Below are positions 9,301 through 17,061 of a stretch of 64,000 nt of DNA, piece by piece. Position 1 is the stretch's first letter, and every line of letters begins with the position of its first letter. Source of the stretch: Barthelona sp. PCE (taxonomy: Eukaryota > Metamonada: BaSk clade); assembly GCA_040285745.1 (NCBI GenBank), contig JAUFOR010000002.1, positions 1,736,001 to 1,800,000 on the forward strand. Direction: 5' to 3'. The notes beneath the pieces were generated by a model. That model did no database searches. It was given only the letters and a program-made list of their open reading frames with translations, and was not told the origin of the DNA. The translations under genes were made by a program, and so were the position numbers.

Positions 9301-12300
9301 AAAGTATCATCGCGTTGTGTACTTTCAACAAGAGCATCAAGTTCATCATATCTCTTTTTTAAACGTTCATGATCTGACTTTTCCTTCTCATACGTCTCAG
9401 TAAGAATCTTATGCTTTGTTTGAAGGGTTGCCAAACCACTTTGCTCTCGCCTCCATTCCTCTTCTTTTTCATTTAAGACACTAATATCAGTTTCCAGCAA
9501 CCTAATACGACGCTCCTTTTCAGTAATAGTTTCTTCCAAGTGTTGGATGCGGTCAATTGAGACACTGATTTCAGCACTCTGTTGCCTGAGCTTGTGTACA
9601 TGTTCATGATTATCCAACTCGAGTGCTTCGCAGTTATCTCTTAGACTTGAAATTTTCGCCTTAAGATCAACCTCTGTTGCAGAACAATCAGAAATCAACC
9701 TGTCAGTCTCGTCTTCGTGATCCTTCTTCAATTTTTCAATGGTGTCAGTTAATTTCTGCAAATCTTGTTGGGATTTAACAAGACTAGAATGCATACTACC
9801 ACTCGTGATAATATCGTTACGCATATCACACATCTCGTCTTGCAGATCTGCGTTCTTTTCAAGCTCTTCATCAAGACTTCTCTGACTAACAGATAAACGT
9901 TCAGAAATTTTTTCATTCTCAGTTTGAAGTTTATCAACTTCAGCTGTTAACTCCAAGTTTTTGCTATTGACATCATTAATATCTGCTTTCAACGTAATGT
10001 TGATTTCCTTAAGATTGTTATAATCTTCTTTGTACACCATTGCTTCCTCAAGCATCGATTTTGCGTCTTCAACATATTTGTTAACTGTTTCTGATTGTTC
10101 AGTCATTGCCCGCTGATATTCATCGCGCTCAGCCTTCACCTTCAATAACTCATCTCTCATGCGATCAACTTCAGTTTGCAGTTGTTCAGAACGATCATCA
10201 TCAACATTTGCTTGAAGCCTTTTGATCTCAAGATTTGCTTCACTGTTCAGCAATGCATACTCATCAATTTTTGCTTGCATTTCCTTTTTTTCGCTGCTCA
10301 GCTCAGTTTCCAACAAATCAGAAGAGCGTTGTAGATGACGATAATCCTGCTCTAATTTGCTGTACTTCTCTGCATGATCATTAATATCATTCTGTGAAGC
10401 CTTCTGGTTTTGATTAATTGTTGCTTTTAGTGTGACAATTGTTTCATTTAGCTCTTCAACCTCTTCATCACGATCAATCTTTGCCTGTTTGATCTCATCT
10501 TCAAGTCTATCACGTTCATCTTGAAGAGTGTTGTGTTTTTCTCGTTCAATAACAAGTAATCCTTGCAGTTCAGTGATCTTTTCTGCTTTCATAGTTAACT
10601 GAGAGTGTAAATTTGAGACAGAGTTAGACATCTTAATAATTTCATCAGATACAGCTGGTTTTTCTTGTTCAAGGGTTTCGATCATGGATTTTGCATTCGA
10701 AAGTGCTGCGTTACCATTCTGTAACTCGCTCTGAGTTCTTGTTAGCTCATCTTGCAATGTCTTGAGCTGCTGTTCCTTATCTTTGGTAACTGCAAACTGC
10801 TCGTTCAACTTACCTGTTGTATCTTTCAGACTTTGTTCAAGCTTTGCAATCTTATCATCATACTCATCAATGGAATTCTCAAATTCATCCTGCGTGTTCT
10901 CTAACGTATGGATTAATTTTGCCAAACTTTCTGTTTCAGCAACAAGCTCAACGTTCCTATCTCTTGAGCGTTTTAAATCATTGCGTTGTTGAGTATAATC
11001 ACTTTCCAAATCCCTGTGTTTAACATTCAAACTGTTATACTTGGAACTCAATTCATCCAACTCAATTTGTTTTTGCTTTAGTTCTTCTTCTCGATCATGA
11101 ATAGATCTTTCAAAATCTGTGGCATTAGCAATTTCGACACCTTTTGCTCTTTCAAGAACTGCACGCTCTTCGTTAAGCTGAGCGTTTTGCTTTACCACGT
11201 CAGAAAACTTCTTGGTGAGTTCATCAAGCTCGGTTGTAATGCTGTCAAGATCTCTACGTGTGTTATGAAGATCATTTTCTAAAGAATCTCGTTGTTCGGT
11301 GATTCTATCAATCTCAGCACGTTTTGTTCCATCAAAAGCCTTCAGTTGAGCAGATAAATGTGTCTTTTCAGCCTCTAGATTATGGATTCGCTCAGCACAA
11401 GAGTTATGATCAGCATAAATTTTCTGGTATCTACCATTCATCTGATCAAGTTCGCGTTGCAACTCAATAGAAGAATCATAACATGTGTCGAACTCGCCAC
11501 GTAACTCAAGATAACGGTTACGCTCATCCTCAAGAGCTCCTTGTAAACCACTATTTTGCATAAAATCCTTCTCCAATTTAAAAATTTTATCCTGTAAACG
11601 GGTCTTGTCATCACGTAGGTCGTGTAATTCAGTGAGTAACTGTGAGTTTCTCTCCTTTTCAGCAACTTTTCTGGATAGATCTATAGATTTCTCAATGAAA
11701 AGTTGAAGATAGTCTCCAAAAGTATCAAAAGATTGAAATTCAAATACATCAAGCTCTGGGATATCTACACTATTCAGTTGGGTGATGATTCTCTCGTAAT
11801 CACTCTCTAAGTCAACATCATATGAACTGTTACAGAAAATTTCGTCAAGTTTAAAGATAAACTGCTTAACTGGATCAATAAACGTTGTGTAAGTCTTCAT
11901 ATCTTTCCTTACGGATTCCAGAAGTGTTCCTGTCAACTCCATTAGTTCTTGAATCGTTGATCTATCAAAATCACAATTTTCATCTTCATTTTGAATAGGG
12001 GTGGCATCAACAGTCGGAAGCTTACCTCGGACCATAGGTGTTCTATTAGCAAGGTGTGGAGTTGCGCTGATTCGCTGGATAGTTGATGTCTGTTCATTCA
12101 TGAGTCTTTCTTTACGTAACACCAATTCATCCAACTTCATGTTGATATTAATTTGATCATCCACGTCTGCAAGAATCAGTTGTGTCTGCAAATTGTCAAA
12201 TTCTTGCTCAATTTCTCTAATTTGGTCAAGACTACTACCTAAACTGGTGAGATCTTGTGATACAAGGTTTCCAAACACTGGAGTCTCATTTAGACTCTTT

Positions 12301-13379
12301 TCACCTTGAAGCATTTCGACGGTTTTGTTGTGCATTTTTTCAACATTCTTTTTGACAGTCATGAAAAGACGATCAAGTACATCAAAGCATTTGCTTAAAT
12401 GTCCGAAAAGAACAAGAACACTGTTAAGCGCACCAACTACATCTGAAAATCTTACACCATCGGCTCCCTCAAGTCGCTGTGTTATCATATTGGTTGTCCT
12501 ACCTTGAAGTTCACTGAACTTCTTGATGAGTCGTGAGTATGACTCTGATTTTTGTGTAAGCAAGTTTTTTGTGTCATCTAACTCTTTCATGAGTTCTTTA
12601 TGAGCCCTGTTTAGCTCATTGTTATTTTGCTGCTCAGTTGTATACTTAACTTTCAACAAATTACTCTTCTTAATCAACTCATCATAACGCTGTTGCATGA
12701 TTTGACTGCTTGTAGTCACCGATTGGATGCGGTTCTTCAGGCCCATTACTTCTTCAGCATTCCATCTCTCATCGGCATCATGACGTTCCTGCATAGTAAT
12801 ATCTTGGCCGTCTAACGTACTCAAACTATTAATATGATATATGACAAACGAACGATAATCGGCTAGAAGCGTCATGGGTGAACCAGAAAATGATAATCGT
12901 AAAACACCCGTATCATACAATGAAGTGAGCGTGTTATGATATGTTTGAATGTTTGTATTTGAAAGGTCCAGTTGCTTGACTTCGTGTGAAATTTTGAGGC
13001 CGTTGAGAGATTCTATAGGATTACCACTGAAATCAAGAGTGCGTAAGTGCGCCAGAGAGGAAAGATCACAATCAAATACAGTGAGCTTGTTATTAGCCAT
13101 ATTCAGCTCCTTTATGTTCATAAGATTATCAACATGCTTGAGAGAGCTTATTTGATGGTTAGAAACATCAAGATGAGAAAGTTGTCTCAATTGCTTAAAG
13201 AATGCAGAGTCAAATTCAAGGAAACATCGGTCGCTGTCTGCAAGGGCGTTCCTATTCATTGAAATTCTTTTGATATGGCCGAGCTCACGAAAATTTTGCG
13301 GACTGGCGTAACTTCGAATAGAGTTCGTCGACCAAAACATCTTGCCCAGCATCGTGTCAATAATCACATCGGGATCCAT
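6339..13379 (-). CDS. giant leucine-rich-repeat and coiled-coil protein, likely centrosome or cytoskeletal
   Basis: The protein has 2346 residues. Residues about 30-200 are SDS22-like leucine-rich repeats (LxxLDVSNHQISSL, LRTLDFSGNPIESL and similar), capped by a typical LRR C-cap. From about 210 to 2250 it is nearly uninterrupted coiled coil, with a less regular stretch at about 440-560. A block of valine-proline repeats (VEKIVEVPVEK type) occupies about 1938-2030. The C-terminus (about 2290-2346) is basic with several T-P sites, as in mitotic kinase targets. An N-terminal LRR plus a long coiled coil is the plan of centriolar and centrosomal proteins such as LRRCC1 and centriolin, and of basal-body fibres. 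That localisation is inferred from architecture only. The 86 bp spacer to the upstream gene is short. Confidence 0.8.
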   Translation of the reverse strand: MDPDVIIDTMLGKMFWSTNSIRSYASPQNFRELGHIKRISMNRNALADSDRCFLEFDSAFFKQLRQLSHLDVSNHQISSLKHVDNLMNIKELNMANNKLTVFDCDLSSLAHLRTLDFSGNPIESLNGLKISHEVKQLDLSNTNIQTYHNTLTSLYDTGVLRLSFSGSPMTLLADYRSFVIYHINSLSTLDGQDITMQERHDADERWNAEEVMGLKNRIQSVTTSSQIMQQRYDELIKKSNLLKVKYTTEQQNNNELNRAHKELMKELDDTKNLLTQKSESYSRLIKKFSELQGRTTNMITQRLEGADGVRFSDVVGALNSVLVLFGHLSKCFDVLDRLFMTVKKNVEKMHNKTVEMLQGEKSLNETPVFGNLVSQDLTSLGSSLDQIREIEQEFDNLQTQLILADVDDQININMKLDELVLRKERLMNEQTSTIQRISATPHLANRTPMVRGKLPTVDATPIQNEDENCDFDRSTIQELMELTGTLLESVRKDMKTYTTFIDPVKQFIFKLDEIFCNSSYDVDLESDYERIITQLNSVDIPELDVFEFQSFDTFGDYLQLFIEKSIDLSRKVAEKERNSQLLTELHDLRDDKTRLQDKIFKLEKDFMQNSGLQGALEDERNRYLELRGEFDTCYDSSIELQRELDQMNGRYQKIYADHNSCAERIHNLEAEKTHLSAQLKAFDGTKRAEIDRITEQRDSLENDLHNTRRDLDSITTELDELTKKFSDVVKQNAQLNEERAVLERAKGVEIANATDFERSIHDREEELKQKQIELDELSSKYNSLNVKHRDLESDYTQQRNDLKRSRDRNVELVAETESLAKLIHTLENTQDEFENSIDEYDDKIAKLEQSLKDTTGKLNEQFAVTKDKEQQLKTLQDELTRTQSELQNGNAALSNAKSMIETLEQEKPAVSDEIIKMSNSVSNLHSQLTMKAEKITELQGLLVIEREKHNTLQDERDRLEDEIKQAKIDRDEEVEELNETIVTLKATINQNQKASQNDINDHAEKYSKLEQDYRHLQRSSDLLETELSSEKKEMQAKIDEYALLNSEANLEIKRLQANVDDDRSEQLQTEVDRMRDELLKVKAERDEYQRAMTEQSETVNKYVEDAKSMLEEAMVYKEDYNNLKEINITLKADINDVNSKNLELTAEVDKLQTENEKISERLSVSQRSLDEELEKNADLQDEMCDMRNDIITSGSMHSSLVKSQQDLQKLTDTIEKLKKDHEDETDRLISDCSATEVDLKAKISSLRDNCEALELDNHEHVHKLRQQSAEISVSIDRIQHLEETITEKERRIRLLETDISVLNEKEEEWRREQSGLATLQTKHKILTETYEKEKSDHERLKKRYDELDALVESTQRDDTFENKYDNMLAKYNMLNDKYRQTRSDIDDLNSTISTFKLERVTLFEELNLEKDHKEKVEKELETVKQKLDTLQNEQNEQNELIDDLNMTIGSLHETKERLLNDQKQLLTQSENLRKQAQESDEQAARLNERVLQLAEFPQKYEEVVVKRDTAVKERDSALTDVNANVLKINNLECKLREATEQIDAALLERDSTVDDYQKQQRNYIILDEKYTNLSKEKQDLSKENQNLYKNNASLNDKLKSTMEELSSLEKERDSIILKLDTIQKKHDIANDELINIRNERDALVEKCEELSEKKNDAEQVYTDQRITKLVADNSELRLEVSDLKQQLKDTEEDYQIVERSTARMFEEQTVQLNAVKIHCEDLERQLSETTQLYEAVKQNADIADVHNTELDALKLRHEKLSLEHQKTLKHLAEKQRTNEAHSVRVEELQATIADLEKSIREPSPDTTTVDEDESIALASQVSLLRSRLKRVNAQLNQLIHEKEFLAEDIVLLEKAMDRRNKLMDKTNEMNRRLIIEKTEAEDKLRRNALEYLNSLNRDDSSDDMLTIVNKQQVEIRTLKATIVALEAQIEGISHSANTTVEVEKIVEVPVEKIVEKIIEIPVEVEVEKIIEIPVEKIVEKIIEIPVEVEVEKIVEIPVEKIVEVPIDRIVERHIEVPVEKIVEVPVVRKVVDHQQISSLEEIIVDLQKDLSNKEALISEKTNIITDITLEMDSFRNERNINEDEWLQLDEQIQTITAENETLTEEVKKLRSVLAKANDQIKMLRSQNRQQQNLVETVMVAIDKAGVHNELKDIQDRLSLLKDPNVAHKTSNQQRELVDVSGQLQSALHELKMLTSPKKSQESSFAIGELVRELRVKESLISDLQNKNQQLNNQLIVNTKEQANLGTIRQENLRSKSVIMNLKDQVNVLQQELDTTKRDIGSLTKNISSINSHQRIRPLKTPVARSHRTPGTRMSTATPTRHSQFFDIISRLRNEKVVAIEDKLQFE
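7290..7570 (-). repeat. degenerate tandem repeat encoding VEKIVE(V/I)PVE blocks
   Basis: Inside the LRR/coiled-coil gene the DNA repeats units such as ttctcaacgattttctcaac with small changes. It encodes alternating VEKIVEVP, VEKIIEIP and VEVEVEKI blocks (residues about 1938-2030). The charged Val-Pro-Val periodicity resembles repeats in alveolins and articulins, which form membrane-skeleton filaments. Proline should break the coiled coil here, so the segment is probably an extended beta-type or hinge region. Confidence 0.75.
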
Positions 13380-13465
13380 ATTATAAGATTGCTATTCCGA
13401 TACGAAATGAAAGGGGAATTAAAAAAAACAACATCATAAAAATGATAAAAACTTTATTCATTGAG

Positions 13466-14410
13466 TCAAAGAGTGACTGGTTTTAGTTGAAGGTACTCAA
13501 AATCATCGAATTTTAGAGTTCTCTTTTCATTTGCAATTTCACCAGAATTTTCTTTGAATACTTCATATTCAATTTCATCAGCATCATCCTGCACATCACC
13601 GGGAAAAATGCAAAAACAACCATCTCCACCAAGTAGAACAGGTGTTCTGTAACTAATGCCAAAGTAAATTTTCGAAATCAGTTCTGGACCGTTCATTGAT
13701 AGTTTATATACACAGTTGCCCAACAAAAAAAGATCTTCTGCAACGAAATACCATTTGCTTTCACTTTCATAATCAGTTAAAGTCCATTGAGTTGCTTCTT
13801 TGGTATTAGGATCAATAAAATTAATAATAAATACATCTGTGAGAATGTAAAAACTCCATGATGGATCGAACATATTGACACAAATAACCTCACTATCATC
13901 ATCAGAAACATTCAAGGAATAAATCTCTTTGCATTTATCAAGAACATCAAAGACCTTGTAATAATGCCCAGTCATGACGTGGGCCCACATTCGACTGCCA
14001 TCATGTGAAGGTGCCAAACAGGCTCCACTGTAACAATCATTATAACGTTCATTACAAATAACCTCCTTACCGTTAATATGAACAGTGAATCCCCCATTTG
14101 ACATGGATGTAGAAAGAATATGTCCCTTTTTATAGTCCATAATTTGTATGTTATCATGCACCATAGATTGAATGCTTTCAACGTTGCCCTCCTCATTAAA
14201 ACTAATTAGTTGGGTGATATTGTCTTTGTTTTTGACAGAGCACACTAGGTCATCCATCCAAAATTCATGAAACATACCTAAACCAGTTGCAATTTCAACA
14301 GCATTATCGCTTCTTAAATCAAAATAACGCTTACCAACTATTAACCATCCATTTCTTTCAAATATCATTTGTGTCATATCTTGAAAAGGTAAATAATTAT
14401 TCAACAGCAT
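13466..14410 (-). CDS. unknown protein, possibly beta-propeller
   Basis: The 314-residue protein has no signal peptide or membrane span. I do not recognise a family. It is made of short alternating hydrophobic and polar beta-type segments with turns (for example SHDGSRMWAHV, GGDGCFCIFPGD), spaced roughly as in WD40- or Kelch-type propellers but without the WD or GG signatures. Its ATG begins only 5 bp after the Rpt5 stop codon on the same strand, which is unusually close for a eukaryote. It may use a promoter inside the Rpt5 coding region. The gene is followed by an 86 bp spacer to the LRR/coiled-coil gene. Confidence 0.7.
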   Translation of the reverse strand: MLLNNYLPFQDMTQMIFERNGWLIVGKRYFDLRSDNAVEIATGLGMFHEFWMDDLVCSVKNKDNITQLISFNEEGNVESIQSMVHDNIQIMDYKKGHILSTSMSNGGFTVHINGKEVICNERYNDCYSGACLAPSHDGSRMWAHVMTGHYYKVFDVLDKCKEIYSLNVSDDDSEVICVNMFDPSWSFYILTDVFIINFIDPNTKEATQWTLTDYESESKWYFVAEDLFLLGNCVYKLSMNGPELISKIYFGISYRTPVLLGGDGCFCIFPGDVQDDADEIEYEVFKENSGEIANEKRTLKFDDFEYLQLKPVTL

Positions 14411-14415
14411 ATTTA

Positions 14416-15702
14416 TTAAGAAAAGTAGCTTAAATACTTCTTCTTCTTACCCAAAACGGCAGAAATTCCCTCAACAAAGTCATCATGGAATACCTTTTTA
14501 GCGTTTCTACGTAAAGCAATCATACCAGCTTCAACACAAACGGCCTTTAGCTGCGCACCATTAAATTGATCAGTTGCAGCGGCGATTTCCAGTAAATTCA
14601 CTTCCTTGTCCTTGTGCAAATTCTTCGCATGGATCTGCAGAATTTGTAATCTTGCTTCTTCATTTGGTATAGGTAATTTAATCTTTCTGTCAAGACGTCC
14701 TGAACGCATTAAAGCAGGATCAAGGATGTCAACACGGTTTGTCGCAGCAATGACTTTAACACCATCTGTACGATCAAAACCATCCAATTGATTTAACAAC
14801 TCAAGCATAGTACGTTCAACACCACGACTTCCCTCTCCAGATCTCTTCATACCGATAGCATCAAGCTCATCGATGAAGATGATTGTTGGTTGCTTCTCCT
14901 TCGCAAGTCTAAAAGCGTCTCTCACCAACATAGCTCCTTCACCAACATGTGATTGAACAAGCATTGGTCCTGCAAGTTTCAAAAAGGTTGCGTTAACGTT
15001 AGCCGCACATGCACGTGCCATAAGTGTCTTTCCTGTGCCAGGAGGACCATAAAAAAGAACACCTTTGGGAGCCTCACAACCGACTTTTTCAAAAAGTTCA
15101 GGGTGAGTCATTGGTAACTCAATAGCTTCTTTAATCATCTCAATCTCCTTATCTAAACCACCAATATTGTCCCAGCTCTCCTGAGGTCGCTCATCGAGCT
15201 CCATAGCTTGCACACGAGCATCAAATTCTGTGGGAAGTTTCTCAACAAGCAAGTACGAGTCTCTCTTACATGCAATAAGGTCACCAGTCTTCAGTCCGGA
15301 GTTACGCAGCAAACCTAACACAGGTAGGAACATAGTTCGTGAATCAGAAGCTTTAACAATACATCCTAAACGGCTTTTCGAACCCACATCTACAGTTGAT
15401 GTATCCTCGTCTTCCTCGCCATCAACGTTCTCAGGAGGTAGCTCAATGAGCTCTGATACTGTTGCAACAATATAAGGTAGTGATAAAGAGTGCTTAATCT
15501 TCTTTCTGTTTCGATTCGCTTCCTCCTGCTTCGTCTGCACCTCAACATTGATCTGTTGGATCAGTTGGTTGTAGTAATCGTTTTCGTATGTATATGCAGC
15601 AGCTCTATCTGACATCTCTTGTGTTGTGAGTTCTTCAAGAGCAGAAGCACCTCCTAGGTACTCTATAACCGGATCTGGTTCAGCAAAAATTTCTCCAGAC
15701 AT
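14416..15702 (-). CDS. RPT5: 26S proteasome regulatory AAA-ATPase Rpt5
   Basis: Rpt5 is one of six ATPases of the 19S base that unfold substrates and open the 20S gate. The 428-residue protein has an N-terminal coiled coil (about 20-70), an OB domain (about 75-160) and an AAA domain. Walker A is GPPGTGKT (219-226), Walker B IIFIDE (274-279), and an arginine-rich SGRLDRK lies at 334-340. Rpt5 rather than its paralogues is indicated by LVRDAF.LAKEK, RTMLELLNQLDGF, LMRSGRLDRKI and FNGAQ.KAVCVEAGMIALRR. Two oddities: the pore-1 loop reads Q-S-H-V-G-E-G (250-256), with His where family members have an aromatic Phe or Tyr, and the tail ends S-Y-F-S, so the gate-opening HbYX motif is Hb-Phe-X. All core ATPase motifs are intact, so it should be active. 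Confidence 0.93.
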   Translation of the reverse strand: MSGEIFAEPDPVIEYLGGASALEELTTQEMSDRAAAYTYENDYYNQLIQQINVEVQTKQEEANRNRKKIKHSLSLPYIVATVSELIELPPENVDGEEDEDTSTVDVGSKSRLGCIVKASDSRTMFLPVLGLLRNSGLKTGDLIACKRDSYLLVEKLPTEFDARVQAMELDERPQESWDNIGGLDKEIEMIKEAIELPMTHPELFEKVGCEAPKGVLFYGPPGTGKTLMARACAANVNATFLKLAGPMLVQSHVGEGAMLVRDAFRLAKEKQPTIIFIDELDAIGMKRSGEGSRGVERTMLELLNQLDGFDRTDGVKVIAATNRVDILDPALMRSGRLDRKIKLPIPNEEARLQILQIHAKNLHKDKEVNLLEIAAATDQFNGAQLKAVCVEAGMIALRRNAKKVFHDDFVEGISAVLGKKKKYLSYFS

Positions 15703-15776
15703 GTGATATTGGATGAAAATTTTATTACACTGTTTTTGTGTTCATTACACTTTTCTTCTGTTACACTTGACGTTAA

Positions 15777-16160
15777 ATGAAGAACTATTACGATAGTCTT
15801 CGCAAACCATTCTTTGCACTTTCAACACATATTTGGAAAAGTATATGGATAGGAAATTTCGTATTGCTGACTGTTTTCACTCTGTTTCATTTATTCAACA
15901 AAACCAAAAATTCGAAAAATGATCCTTTAGCGTTCATAATTCTTTTTGATGCATCTCTCTGTCTTTTTCCATTTTTTTTTACTTTTCATATGCTTTTGGG
16001 CTGTTGTTTCAGCATCATTTTTGAGATGTACATTTTGTATCACGTATTTAAACAGTTGGATAGAGAAAAAAATTTTATATCATTAATATATACTGTTGCA
16101 ACTTTTTTTTGGCTGTTCTACTGTTTAATTGTAACCTTTTCCATATTCATCATAAATTAA
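15777..16160 (+). CDS. small four-span membrane protein, unknown
   Basis: The 127-residue protein has about four hydrophobic helices (about 22-41, 48-66, 68-88 and 103-125) with short basic linkers. I recognise no family. It lies in a 74 bp divergent spacer from Rpt5 and converges on the next gene with 9 bp between stop codons. The tight fit in this layout and the absence of a better reading frame support it as a real gene, but its role is unknown. Confidence 0.6.
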   Translation: MKNYYDSLRKPFFALSTHIWKSIWIGNFVLLTVFTLFHLFNKTKNSKNDPLAFIILFDASLCLFPFFFTFHMLLGCCFSIIFEMYILYHVFKQLDREKNFISLIYTVATFFWLFYCLIVTFSIFIIN

Positions 16161-16169
16161 CAACTTATA

Positions 16170-16964
16170 TCATTGCTCAATGGATACCATTCCTTCTTCT
16201 TGTTCAAGTTCTTGTTCTAAACGCAGTTTTTCTTCATAATGACTGGTCAAAACAATAAACTTTTGACGTGTTTGAGGGTTAGTAATCTCTTTAATATCTC
16301 CTACTTCAAGCATATCACCCACAACACTGTTAAACTGTGCTCTACTTGGCATATGTGGTAAAATTGTTCCACAAAAAATATCAATAGATTTAAACAGATG
16401 GTCAATGCTCAACATCACACCCTCATTCCGACGATATACTTCCAGTACACTTTCTTCCAATCTTTGAACTTCAACAGTGGCACCTGTTTCACGTCGTTTT
16501 GCTCGATGAGTTTGCATATCAGGGTCTATAATTGAATAAATACGTTCATCCTCTCGCACTACCGATTCGGTACTACCTAGTTTAAGCCGCTCGCTATGCT
16601 GTAATTGATTAATTTGATTAAGAATATGTGATACATCTTCATGATTCTTTGCATGTAGTGTTTGTATAGGAATAGACACTGTTTTGGATGCCGATGCTCC
16701 GTCTACTATCTCAAGCTTCCCAGATCTTGCATTTTCAGCAACAACAAGTGAACAGTGAGGTGAAGACTTGAGTGTGGGAAATACTAAGGATGGAATAATG
16801 TCTGTGTGAGGCTTAAACGTCGCCTCCTTGAACTTTGACGGATCGGCATCGAATGTACCAATGGCTTGCCCTTCAATTTGTGGTGCGGACTTAAGAAAAA
16901 AGTCAAAGCAAGACTTCAGGGAGTCGTTGAGCGTATACACCCCAAGAACTTCAACTGAACTCAT
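16170..16964 (-). CDS. unknown protein with a predicted winged-helix-like C-terminus
   Basis: The protein has 264 residues when started at MSSVEVLGVY. A possible ATG 19 codons upstream (17019-17021) would add an unconvincing hydrophobic leader. Residues 1-120 alternate beta and helix. A helical linker with many charged residues follows (about 120-190). Residues about 185-245 (VLEVYRRNEGVMLSIDHLF...FNSVVGDMLEVGDIKEI) look like a small helix-turn-helix with a beta wing. The tail is very acidic (EQELEQEEG). No family is recognised. It shares a 97 bp divergent promoter with TOP3B. A link to DNA or RNA metabolism is only a guess from that position. Confidence 0.65.
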   Translation of the reverse strand: MSSVEVLGVYTLNDSLKSCFDFFLKSAPQIEGQAIGTFDADPSKFKEATFKPHTDIIPSLVFPTLKSSPHCSLVVAENARSGKLEIVDGASASKTVSIPIQTLHAKNHEDVSHILNQINQLQHSERLKLGSTESVVREDERIYSIIDPDMQTHRAKRRETGATVEVQRLEESVLEVYRRNEGVMLSIDHLFKSIDIFCGTILPHMPSRAQFNSVVGDMLEVGDIKEITNPQTRQKFIVLTSHYEEKLRLEQELEQEEGMVSIEQ

Positions 16965-17061
16965 CGTTAATGTACAAACTGAATAACTAAACTCTAAAAG
17001 AAAAGGTAAACTTGAAAACACGATTTGAGTTATCTATCTATTTCTTACAAAATACTTCGTA

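Noticed and set aside
16170-16964. RMI1-type partner of the neighbouring topoisomerase
   Set aside because: Position next to TOP3B is suggestive, but no OB-fold pattern of RMI1 is visible and TOP3-beta does not normally use RMI1.
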